Shown: positions 18,339 to 25,220 of the stretch, in pieces
Position numbering within the stretch: the stretch's first letter is position 1
How the letters are laid out: each line of letters begins with the position of its first letter
Assembly: GCA_031253655.1 (NCBI GenBank)
Contig: JAIRVY010000135.1
Coordinates: 1-40,772 of the forward strand
Reading direction: 5' to 3'
Length of the DNA stretch: 40,772 nucleotides
Source of the DNA: Bacteroidales bacterium
Lineage (GTDB): Bacteria; Bacteroidota; Bacteroidia; Bacteroidales; WCHB1-69
Notes under the pieces: model-generated
What the model was told of the DNA's origin: nothing
Database searches by the model: none
Seen by the model: only the letters and a program-made list of their open reading frames with translations
Translations under genes and position numbers: made by a program

Positions 18339-18907
18339 AGTGCGCGTATTTGTTCATCAATTAGCAATATCTTATAGTAGTAAGGGTTGCCGGCTTCTAC
18401 TTTCTTTTTTATATCAGCCTGCATTTTTATTATTTTTTCAAATAGTTCGGGGTAAACATCTTTTTTTCGGGAAACAAAACTTTCAACGGTATTAAATAAG
18501 ATAAGATAACTGGTAAAGGTGAAACATTTTGGCGGTACTTGTCTAAGTCCGTGTGCTACAAAATACAGGTCAATGCCGTGGTGTCTGCGGCGTATATACA
18601 GATATTGCATCATTGCCGGCGTTTGTTCATCTAAATATGCCATAGCATCATCAAGTACCAAAATGCCTCCGGAATAGTTGTTTTTTATTGCTTCTAACGT
18701 TTTGGGACCTTCGTAAATCATACGCGCATGCCCTGTGAAGGTTCTTATTTGTTCGTTTGTAATGAGTGGCAATTTACGCCACTCCAAACCATCGGGCGTT
18801 ACAACCAATCCTTTTTTCCCAGTAAGTAATACGGAATTTGCAATAAAAGTAGTTTTACCTGTTCCGTTTACTCCTACTATTAGTGTGAGTTCAGTTTTTC
18901 GTATCAT
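18311..18907 (-). CDS. FtsK/HerA-A32-type genome-packaging ATPase candidate
   Basis: Walker A GVNGTGKTT; Walker B GGILVLDDA; downstream DLYFVAHGLRQVPP; 198 aa. Confidence 0.75.
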   Translation of the reverse strand: MIRKTELTLIVGVNGTGKTTFIANSVLLTGKKGLVVTPDGLEWRKLPLITNEQIRTFTGHARMIYEGPKTLEAIKNNYSGGILVLDDAMAYLDEQTPAMMQYLYIRRRHHGIDLYFVAHGLRQVPPKCFTFTSYLILFNTVESFVSRKKDVYPELFEKIIKMQADIKKKVEAGNPYYYKILLIDEQIRALWKQDREKK

Positions 18908-18910
18908 TAT

Positions 18911-18946
18911 AATTGGTTCATATTGTTTTTATTATATTTTTGCAGC
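18911..18946 (+). promoter_or_regulatory. Bacteroidetes-type promoter TTG-N19-TATTTTTG
   Basis: TAATTGGTTCATATTGTTTTTATTATATTTTTGCAG; 34/36 identical to 20716-20751. Confidence 0.65.
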
Positions 18947-19044
18947 GTGATTTTCATACAGTGCAGAAAATTAAAAACTGTTAGCGTCGATGTTTTTAGC
19001 AGTATCACGAAAAAAAGGAGCCCAAGTTTATTTGGGCTTTTTTA
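18947..19044 (+). ncRNA. candidate sRNA A, convergent with the BECR-like nuclease gene
   Basis: Outer stem CGTGAT/ATCACG, inner stems TTTTC/GAAAA and AAAAAC/GTTTTT, terminator AGCCCAAgtttatTTGGGCTTTTTT. Confidence 0.45.
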
Positions 19045-19426
19045 ATATGTCAAAGGCGGTTAGTAGCCAATTTTTACCTTTATCAATAGCTATAACGAAT
19101 CTAAAACCCTCACCTTCAAAAACTTTTTTATGTGATTCTGATTTTTTTAAATTTACATTTCCATGTTCTACAATAAGAATAATAAATGTTGCAAAATCAA
19201 ATCCAAGTCTTTTTATTTCGGAGCCATGCTTTTCGAAAATATGTTTTAATCCATATCCTTTGTTTGTTTTCGGGTCATTCTTGCCCCAAACAATATCAAT
19301 ATATCCTATATCGTTACGAAATAAAGCTTTGGTACATTCTCCTTCTTTTACTTTTAAAAGATGTTTTATTGCTTTAGTTCCTTGTTTTTCAAATTGTGTG
19401 TAAGTTGTTCCAAATTTACTTTTCAT
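19028..19426 (-). CDS. PBECR-type (barnase-EndoU-colicin-RelE-like) nuclease candidate
   Basis: GYIDIVWGKNDPKTNKGYGLKHIFEKHGSE ... KNWLLTAFDI. Confidence 0.65.
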   Translation of the reverse strand: MKSKFGTTYTQFEKQGTKAIKHLLKVKEGECTKALFRNDIGYIDIVWGKNDPKTNKGYGLKHIFEKHGSEIKRLGFDFATFIILIVEHGNVNLKKSESHKKVFEGEGFRFVIAIDKGKNWLLTAFDILKKPK

Positions 19427-19886
19427 CTTCTTTCTTATTTGGTTGAATAAATTCAGGTTCCGGTTTTTTGTTGAAATGAAAGGCGGCTACTTTCGCTCCA
19501 TAAATGGTGAGTACTGTAGTTAAAAACACTACGCCTGGTGATAGATTAAAGGAGGTGGTTTTAAGATAGGCAGCGCACGCCTGTACGAGTGTATCGCGTT
19601 CATCGGCTTCTACCTTTGTTTCTTCACGGGTAATTCCCTTGCAAATGAAAGATAATGGAATAATCATTAAGTAGTCCATCAAAGAGATTATAATCTCTGC
19701 GGTGGGTTCGTTCAGTTTTAGCATATTCAGTTCCGTCCTTACATCTTTGTCGGAGATATGCTCTTTGGGGTCTTCCGGCATCGGTTCCGGCTCCGATTCT
19801 ATGAAAGCCGGTTCTTCGTAAGCCTGTATCTCCGCCTGGCGGCTTTCGTGCCACAGGGCGGCCTCATCTTTTAATACTTCGCTCAT
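19416..19886 (-). CDS. hypothetical membrane protein
   Basis: Hydrophobic segments LMDYLMIIPLSFIC and VVFLTTVLTIYGAKVAAF. Confidence 0.55.
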   Translation of the reverse strand: MSEVLKDEAALWHESRQAEIQAYEEPAFIESEPEPMPEDPKEHISDKDVRTELNMLKLNEPTAEIIISLMDYLMIIPLSFICKGITREETKVEADERDTLVQACAAYLKTTSFNLSPGVVFLTTVLTIYGAKVAAFHFNKKPEPEFIQPNKKEDEK

Positions 19887-19889
19887 GGT

Positions 19890-20168
19890 TTATCCTTTCT
19901 TTGCTAAGGTGATTAATTCTTTTAAGAGCGGAATCAGTTTTTTCTGTTCTTTGGGCTGGCTTAGTTGAAACACCCGGAGTGTTTGATTGTAACTTCTACC
20001 GCAAACCGTAGCATAAATTACATCGTTTTCCACTTCAATAACCAATACGTTTTTCTTCTCGTTGCCTGTAAGCGGATACTCTTTCAATTTGTTTTCCAGT
20101 AGCGGCGCCAAAGTTTCGTCGTTCAGTACCTTGTCAATTATGGAACTTCCTAATATTTTACTAAACAT
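19890..20168 (-). CDS. hypothetical protein
   Basis: Operonic, 8-bp overlap with the upstream gene. Confidence 0.55.
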   Translation of the reverse strand: MFSKILGSSIIDKVLNDETLAPLLENKLKEYPLTGNEKKNVLVIEVENDVIYATVCGRSYNQTLRVFQLSQPKEQKKLIPLLKELITLAKKG

Positions 20169-20703
20169 TTTCCAACTCCTTTCTCATTTGGTTAATAATA
20201 TGGTCGGGCACGCTGGAAAGGTCGCCATTTAAGGAACCAATCTCGAAGCGGGAATGAATAAAGAAGTTTACCACATCGGAAATGGTCCACTCCTGTTTAC
20301 GTTTCTTGCCTTCGCGGATGGCAACATAATTTAAGATTTGTATGTTGAGCGGGTCAAGGGTTAGTACAGTTCCACCGGCAGGAACGCCGGCAACCGGCGT
20401 TAAATCTTCCATCTCTTTTTTTAACTCATCGTATTCTCTTACTAATTTTACATGGTTTTGTCTTTCTTTTTCAATTTGTGAATCGTAATGTTCCTTTATT
20501 GCAATAACCTCTTTTTGCAGCTCGGTAACCTTTTCCTGGTTGCCTCTATTAATTTGCATAGGATTGTTGTACCGTTCAAGCAAGGTATTAAACATTTGGT
20601 CCTGTGTTTGAAAATCGCCGGAAGCCATTAACTCCGATAAATCTTTTTTGGTTTGCGGAAACAACCGGCATGAGTAGGTTTCTGTTTTTTGTGTTTCTGT
20701 CAT
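20161..20703 (-). CDS. coiled-coil phage protein
   Basis: MTETQKTETYSCRLFPQTKKDLSELM... with central coiled coil; ATG at 20703 preferred over the upstream extension. Confidence 0.6.
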   Translation of the reverse strand: MTETQKTETYSCRLFPQTKKDLSELMASGDFQTQDQMFNTLLERYNNPMQINRGNQEKVTELQKEVIAIKEHYDSQIEKERQNHVKLVREYDELKKEMEDLTPVAGVPAGGTVLTLDPLNIQILNYVAIREGKKRKQEWTISDVVNFFIHSRFEIGSLNGDLSSVPDHIINQMRKELENV

Positions 20704-20715
20704 TTTTTTTGTGTT

Positions 20716-20751
20716 TAATTGGTTTATATTGATTTTATTATATTTTTGCAG
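20716..20751 (+). promoter_or_regulatory. Bacteroidetes-type promoter TTG-N19-TATTTTTG
   Basis: TAATTGGTTTATATTGATTTTATTATATTTTTGCAG. Confidence 0.65.
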
Positions 20752-20752
20752 G

Positions 20753-20833
20753 GTTGAATTCGGAAGGCGAAAAAACAAGTAGAGTTTGCGAAGCGTTCAA
20801 GGTAACTCCTTTATACCGCAAACTCTATTTTAT
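20753..20833 (+). ncRNA. candidate sRNA B, convergent with an LPD/BECR-like gene
   Basis: Promoter plus hairpin TAGAGTTTGCG(20780)...CGCAAACTCTA(20827)TTTTATTTATTT. Confidence 0.45.
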
Positions 20834-21254
20834 TTATTTCTAAATTATAATAAAAATAACCGCCTTTCTGCATTTGGACTGTAATTCTAATATGTTCAAG
20901 TTTTTCATCTATATTGCATTTTACTTTAAAATTTAAGTAACCAATAACAACCTCAGAATCTTTTTCTTTTCTGTTTCCAAAATTATTTAACATAGCATAT
21001 TGTATGAGTTTTGGAAGAATTTGTATTACTGCTGACTTTTTTTTATAAATTGCTCCTCCCATTGCTGTTTTTCTGCCTCCGGTAACAGTTATTTTAATAG
21101 TCAATTTTGTATCTTCATTCACAATGTTTTGTCCAGCAAGTTCTGTTTTTACATAATTGATAATATATTTTCTAAGTTCTTTACCCGACATATTACTAAA
21201 TAAATCCTGAGTTTTTACAGATGGGATTACCTTTTGTATGTATTTTTTATCCAT
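20811..21254 (-). CDS. LPD3/BECR-like phage protein, paralog of 24190-24612
   Basis: IKITVTGGRKTAMGGAIYKKKSAVIQILPKLIQYAMLNNFGNRKEKD..IGYLNFKVKCNID. Confidence 0.5.
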   Translation of the reverse strand: MDKKYIQKVIPSVKTQDLFSNMSGKELRKYIINYVKTELAGQNIVNEDTKLTIKITVTGGRKTAMGGAIYKKKSAVIQILPKLIQYAMLNNFGNRKEKDSEVVIGYLNFKVKCNIDEKLEHIRITVQMQKGGYFYYNLEINKIEFAV

Positions 21255-21294
21255 TCTTTTTATTATTAATGTATTAATTATTGTTTTTTAGTGC

Positions 21295-21387
21295 TGTTTA
21301 CCTGTTTACAAAAAATGTTTACCGGATGTTTTCAAATGTAAACTCAGTGTGTACAGGGTGTGTTTTTGGAAGGATTTTGCTGTTTAC
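21295..21387. repeat. cluster of TGTTTAC-type heptamers
   Basis: TGTTTAC at 21295, 21303, 21316, 21381; inverted GTAAAC at 21338. Confidence 0.6.
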
Positions 21388-21487
21388 GGGCGCAGACGTG
21401 ATTTTGAAGGTAAAAATGAGCATAAAATTGTCGGCTTTTGTTAATTCGTTGGTTGATTGTAGTTTCTGTTTTTTGTATTGTGGCTTT

Positions 21488-21547
21488 GAAACAATGTATT
21501 GTGTTTTTGAAAAACTGCGTTTTGTTCTTGAAACAATGAATTATGTT
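21488..21547. promoter_or_regulatory. two 18-bp operator-like sites
   Basis: GAAACAATGTATTGTGTT (21488-21505) and GAAACAATGAATTATGTT (21530-21547), matching sites near the repressor. Confidence 0.55.
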
Positions 21548-21686
21548 AAAAACAAAATTTTAGTTTTTGCGAGCGTTGCCGCCAATATATAAATTTTTAC
21601 ATTTGCCGCCAAAATGATGTTTCCGGAATTTTTTTACTCTGTGTGTGTGCAGTGATACTTCGTATAAGTTGCTTTTTTTTAGTGAT

Positions 21687-21843
21687 TTTAGTGCTATGGT
21701 GCTATGTTTTAGAAGTAGTTGATTTTCAGGCAGCACTAAATTGATTAGTACTTTAGTGCTATTTAGTGCTATTTTAGTGCTACAAAAAACAGGGTTTAAC
21801 TATTTGTGTTTTAAATCGTTACAAAGTTAGTACTTTTAGTGCT
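21687..21843. repeat. iteron cluster TTTAGTGCT; candidate replication origin
   Basis: Direct copies at 21687, 21752, 21762, 21773, 21835; inverted copy AGCACTAAA at 21732; AT-rich tract 21891-21926. Confidence 0.7.
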
Positions 21844-22186
21844 CACTAAAGTACTAAAATTTAGGTAAAAATATCTAAGTATCATTGCAGAAAAAAATAT
21901 AAAAAAAAGATATATTACTATATATAAGCGCATTACATTTTTTTGTTGAATTGTTGATATACAAAAGCACCAATTTTTTTTTCAAAAGCAAGGGGGGCGC
22001 GGGGAAAATAATGATTAATGCTTAATGGTTAGTGATTAATTGGCTGCCGCGATTTGCCTTCTTTCTTCTTTTTGAAAATATATTTTGGTGCTTTGGATTG
22101 ACAACCCTCTGAGAATTGAATATTTGAAATGAAACAAGCCCATAGTGTTGAATATGGGCTTGTGGTGAGGGTAAAGTAAGGATTAT

Positions 22187-22465
22187 TTATCGAAATAAAT
22201 CAGAATGAGTTCCCGTATGGGTTAAAACTACAGTTACAGTGTTTTTATTTACATACCATATAAGTAACCAGTTGGGTTGCAAATGCGCTTCCCACATATT
22301 CGAGTAATTGCCGCTTAATTTATGCGTTTTATACTTGTCTACCGGTAATGTTCCTGTGGCAATAAGTATTTTAATAGCATCATTTAGCAATTCCATATTA
22401 TAGGACCGCTTTTGCATCAATTTTGCCTGTTTTTTAAATTCGTTGGTATATTCAATAGAATACAT
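22187..22465 (-). CDS. YafQ/RelE-family toxin
   Basis: YSIEYTNEFKKQAKLMQKRSYNMELLNDAIKIL...LSGNYSNMWEAHLQPNWLLIWYV. Confidence 0.85.
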   Translation of the reverse strand: MYSIEYTNEFKKQAKLMQKRSYNMELLNDAIKILIATGTLPVDKYKTHKLSGNYSNMWEAHLQPNWLLIWYVNKNTVTVVLTHTGTHSDLFR

Positions 22466-22471
22466 ACTTGA

Positions 22472-22678
22472 TTACTGTAATATTTCTTCCAATGGATTTT
22501 TAGTATTTTTTAATTTGAGAGTTTTGCCGGATTGTAATTCACTCATTGACTTTTTAAATGAATGGGTAGGCAGTTTTTCTTCCATTCTAAAAATACCTAA
22601 TGTCAATAAGTAATTTAATGTTTGCACTGCCATTCTATTTCTTGTATTGTAATGTAATGTAACTGTCGCCATTGTCAT
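22472..22678 (-). CDS. cognate antitoxin
   Basis: Small ORF directly upstream of the toxin; own promoter TATTTTTG at 22699-22692 (minus). Confidence 0.7.
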   Translation of the reverse strand: MTMATVTLHYNTRNRMAVQTLNYLLTLGIFRMEEKLPTHSFKKSMSELQSGKTLKLKNTKNPLEEILQ

Positions 22679-22753
22679 ATTTTTGATGCGGCAAAAATAG
22701 TATATTTTTCATTGTAAATAAAAAAGCCCTGCGGGTGGCAGGGCTTCGGATAC

Positions 22754-22984
22754 TCAGAGCGCACTTAATTCTTTCTCCAAATCTTCCATAAAAACATAGA
22801 GCATTTGAGCTGCATCGGCCTCCTCTTCATCCAAACCGGCATCTAAAAGCCGGGCAAAGCCGGCGCGAAATAAAGACTTGTAACCACTCAGAATGGCGCG
22901 CCAAAAACTACAGTCGTTCTCAAATGCAATGTACTTGCTGTTGTCGGCTAGTTTGAAACTGCCCGGAATTAAATTAGTTTGCAT
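22754..22984 (-). CDS. hypothetical protein
   Basis: MQTNLIPGSFKLADNSKYIAFENDCSFWRAIL...; ATG at 22984 overlaps the upstream stop; the 107-aa version is over-extended. Confidence 0.6.
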   Translation of the reverse strand: MQTNLIPGSFKLADNSKYIAFENDCSFWRAILSGYKSLFRAGFARLLDAGLDEEEADAAQMLYVFMEDLEKELSAL

Positions 22985-23282
22985 GGGCGCCTCCTTTCTC
23001 TGTTTTGCGTACTGTGACTTCAACTTCAATCCTGCCATCGAGGAAAATGGCTTTAACTGAACTCTTGCTTTCCTCAAAAAAATCTAAAAAGTGCTCATTG
23101 GCGCTAAATTCTCCAAGGTAGCAATCTTCTGCATAAATTCTGTGGGAAGATTTTACTACATAGGTTTTGATTACCGGTTCCATTAATTCGGGATTGTGCT
23201 TCCTTTTGAAAAATTTTGGATGGTTGGAAGCAACTTCTTGCAGGTTTAAAGCCTCATGCGTGGCTGTGGGTTGTTGTTGCAT
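22974..23282 (-). CDS. hypothetical protein
   Basis: MQQQPTATHEALNLQEVASNHPKFFKRK...; ATG at 23282 preferred. Confidence 0.6.
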   Translation of the reverse strand: MQQQPTATHEALNLQEVASNHPKFFKRKHNPELMEPVIKTYVVKSSHRIYAEDCYLGEFSANEHFLDFFEESKSSVKAIFLDGRIEVEVTVRKTEKGGAHAN

Positions 23283-23305
23283 AATATAGAAATTTGGTGT
23301 AAATG

Positions 23306-23382
23306 AAAAAGCCCCCGACAGGAGTACCGCGCTTTCTATAAGTGCGCCACGCTGGTTTCCTTTGCGCATACCATAAGGGGCT
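23306..23382 (-). ncRNA. structured leader RNA/attenuator candidate
   Basis: Promoter TATTTTTG (23445-23438) then AGCCCC...GGGGGCT-TTTTT with inner GCGC hairpin, upstream of ATG 23282. Confidence 0.4.
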
Positions 23383-23455
23383 AAATAAAATCCTTTGGAT
23401 TGTTTTTTTAAACATTTTTAATAGAAATTTGGTTCGGCAAAAATATAAAAATATT

Positions 23456-24055
23456 TCATTCATCAGGAAAATCAATATCATATTGATTATTCACTGCACT
23501 TTTTATTTCGTTAATACACTCCATTGTAAGAGATTTTCGTTTGTTTTCTTCTGCGGTTAGTTGTTGGGAAATTTCCAAGTATCTATCAAAATCTTCAATG
23601 GTTTTGCTATCCTTTTTAAGAATCCTGCTTATTTCCTTTTTAAGAATTGCAGATGTTTTAAAAGATTCTTCTCTTTTGGCATGCCTACCGAAAAGAAGCT
23701 TGTCAATGGTAGAATATACCCATAGTTCAAATTCTGGAGACAACCAAGCGGCAAATTTTAGGGCTAAAATGCGGTGCATAAAAGTACCGGATTTTTGTTT
23801 AGAAGTGTATAAATCTTCTTCATTTTCTATATCTAAAAAGTGCATTTTCGCACTTTTTTCATCATTTAAAAACGCGGAATTCCTCGTTTTTAAACAAACA
23901 GAAATGAAATCTTTTGTGCTTTTGTTTTCCATAAAACGGGCTACTTCAGCATTAAAAATTTTCGCCATTTCTGTGGCATTTACCATAACTTTATTTTCTG
24001 TGTCGAGTGTGAAGGTTATTTCGCTGCCTTCAAAAGCAAATTTTACGGTTTTCAT
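23456..24055 (-). CDS. KilA-N domain protein
   Basis: NKVMVNATEMAKIFNAEVARFMENKSTKDFI...GTFMHRILALKFAAWLSPEFELWVYSTIDKLL. Confidence 0.88.
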   Translation of the reverse strand: MKTVKFAFEGSEITFTLDTENKVMVNATEMAKIFNAEVARFMENKSTKDFISVCLKTRNSAFLNDEKSAKMHFLDIENEEDLYTSKQKSGTFMHRILALKFAAWLSPEFELWVYSTIDKLLFGRHAKREESFKTSAILKKEISRILKKDSKTIEDFDRYLEISQQLTAEENKRKSLTMECINEIKSAVNNQYDIDFPDE

Positions 24056-24137
24056 AAGCTTAATATTTTAATTGGTTTAATAGTTATCGTTAAGTCATAT
24101 GTGGGGTTATGTTGTTTTTTTATTATTTTCGCGGCTC

Positions 24138-24204
24138 AAAACAATCGGTTAGAAATTCTCATTGAGAGCGATATTCAATCTCTGACTTTCTAACCGATTT
24201 TTAT
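24138..24204 (+). ncRNA. candidate sRNA C, convergent with an LPD/BECR-like gene
   Basis: Stem AATCGGTTAGAAA...TTTCTAACCGATT followed by TTTTATT; weak promoter TATTTTCG at 24124-24131. Confidence 0.35.
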
Positions 24205-24612
24205 TATGTTTACTTCGTGATTGTAATATGTATCACCTGTTTTTAAAAGCCTTACAGATATTCTAACACACTCCTTTTTATCATTAATGTATACAAATGC
24301 CTTAAAATTCAGATAACCCAACAATTCTTTTGGGTCGTTTTCTTTTCTGATTCCAAAATTATTATACTTTGCTACTTTTAGAAGTGATGGTAAAACTTCT
24401 AATACGGCTGTTTTCTTTATGTGTAACGCCCTGCCGTATGCTAGTTCAGCCTTTCCAAGTGCTGTAAACTTTATGCTTATTCCCAAATGATCGTTTACAA
24501 TGGTTTTTCCTTGTAAATTATTAGTATAATATTTAGCAACACTTTTTCTGTTATTGGCAATGGACCCGGTCTTAACCTTGGGGATTATGATTTGTTTGTA
24601 TTTTTCTATCAT
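24190..24612 (-). CDS. LPD3/BECR-like phage protein, paralog of 20811-21254
   Basis: GISIKFTALGKAELAYGRALHIKKTAVLEVLPSLLKVAKYNNFGIRKENDPKELLGYLNFKAFVYIND. Confidence 0.5.
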   Translation of the reverse strand: MIEKYKQIIIPKVKTGSIANNRKSVAKYYTNNLQGKTIVNDHLGISIKFTALGKAELAYGRALHIKKTAVLEVLPSLLKVAKYNNFGIRKENDPKELLGYLNFKAFVYINDKKECVRISVRLLKTGDTYYNHEVNIIKIG

Positions 24613-24661
24613 AATATTATCATTTTTTTGCTCTCTTACTGCTATGATATATGGGATTTTT

Positions 24662-25189
24662 TTAGAAAAGTTTCAATTGGTAGCCATCGCCAATCTTTTC
24701 TATTCGCTCTTTATTACTGCTAATAATATCTTTGAGTTCTGTTTTTCGCTTGTAGATATTGCTTTCTTTAAACTCTTTATCCAACTCTTTTAGTTCTGAT
24801 TCTGCATTTTCTATAGCGTCTAAACTTTCTCTCAAATCAATTACAGAGGTGATAAAATGGTTTCCCAGCGCTTCAATACACTGTGCACGGTATTTAATCA
24901 GTTTGTCTTTTGCATCTTCTTTTACATTCGCCGGCGTTATGGTAAAGAGCCATGCCGGGATATACATAATGGGTAAACAAAGCATTTCTCGTTGTTTTTC
25001 ATCACCTCCAACTGTAACCCTCAGGGTTATAATTGAGGCAAAATTTTCGTCATCTTTTAGTTTTTCTTGCTGCTTTTGGTTAGATACTCCGATTATTTCA
25101 CAAATGGGTTTAATAGGTACATAAACATTGTTGTTTTCGTATAAAAGTTCAATTTCTTTGTTTAAAATTTTGATGTGTGTTAATTTCAT
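24662..25189 (-). CDS. P22-type phage antirepressor (P22_AR_N-like)
   Basis: NNVYVPIKPICEIIGVSNQKQQEKLKDDENFA...REMLCLPIMYIPAWLFTITPANVKEDAKDKLIKYRAQC. Confidence 0.85.
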   Translation of the reverse strand: MKLTHIKILNKEIELLYENNNVYVPIKPICEIIGVSNQKQQEKLKDDENFASIITLRVTVGGDEKQREMLCLPIMYIPAWLFTITPANVKEDAKDKLIKYRAQCIEALGNHFITSVIDLRESLDAIENAESELKELDKEFKESNIYKRKTELKDIISSNKERIEKIGDGYQLKLF

Positions 25190-25220
25190 AAGATATTATT
25201 TTATAGGTTAATAATTAATT

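Noticed and set aside
21281-21592. 103-aa plus-strand ORF in the hub
   Set aside because: Covers TGTTTAC repeats and operator sites, no recognisable protein pattern; more likely non-coding
22754-23369. Longer ORF-track starts for 22754-23077 and 22974-23369
   Set aside because: Extensions run through the upstream gene or the structured leader; ATGs at 22984 and 23282 fit better
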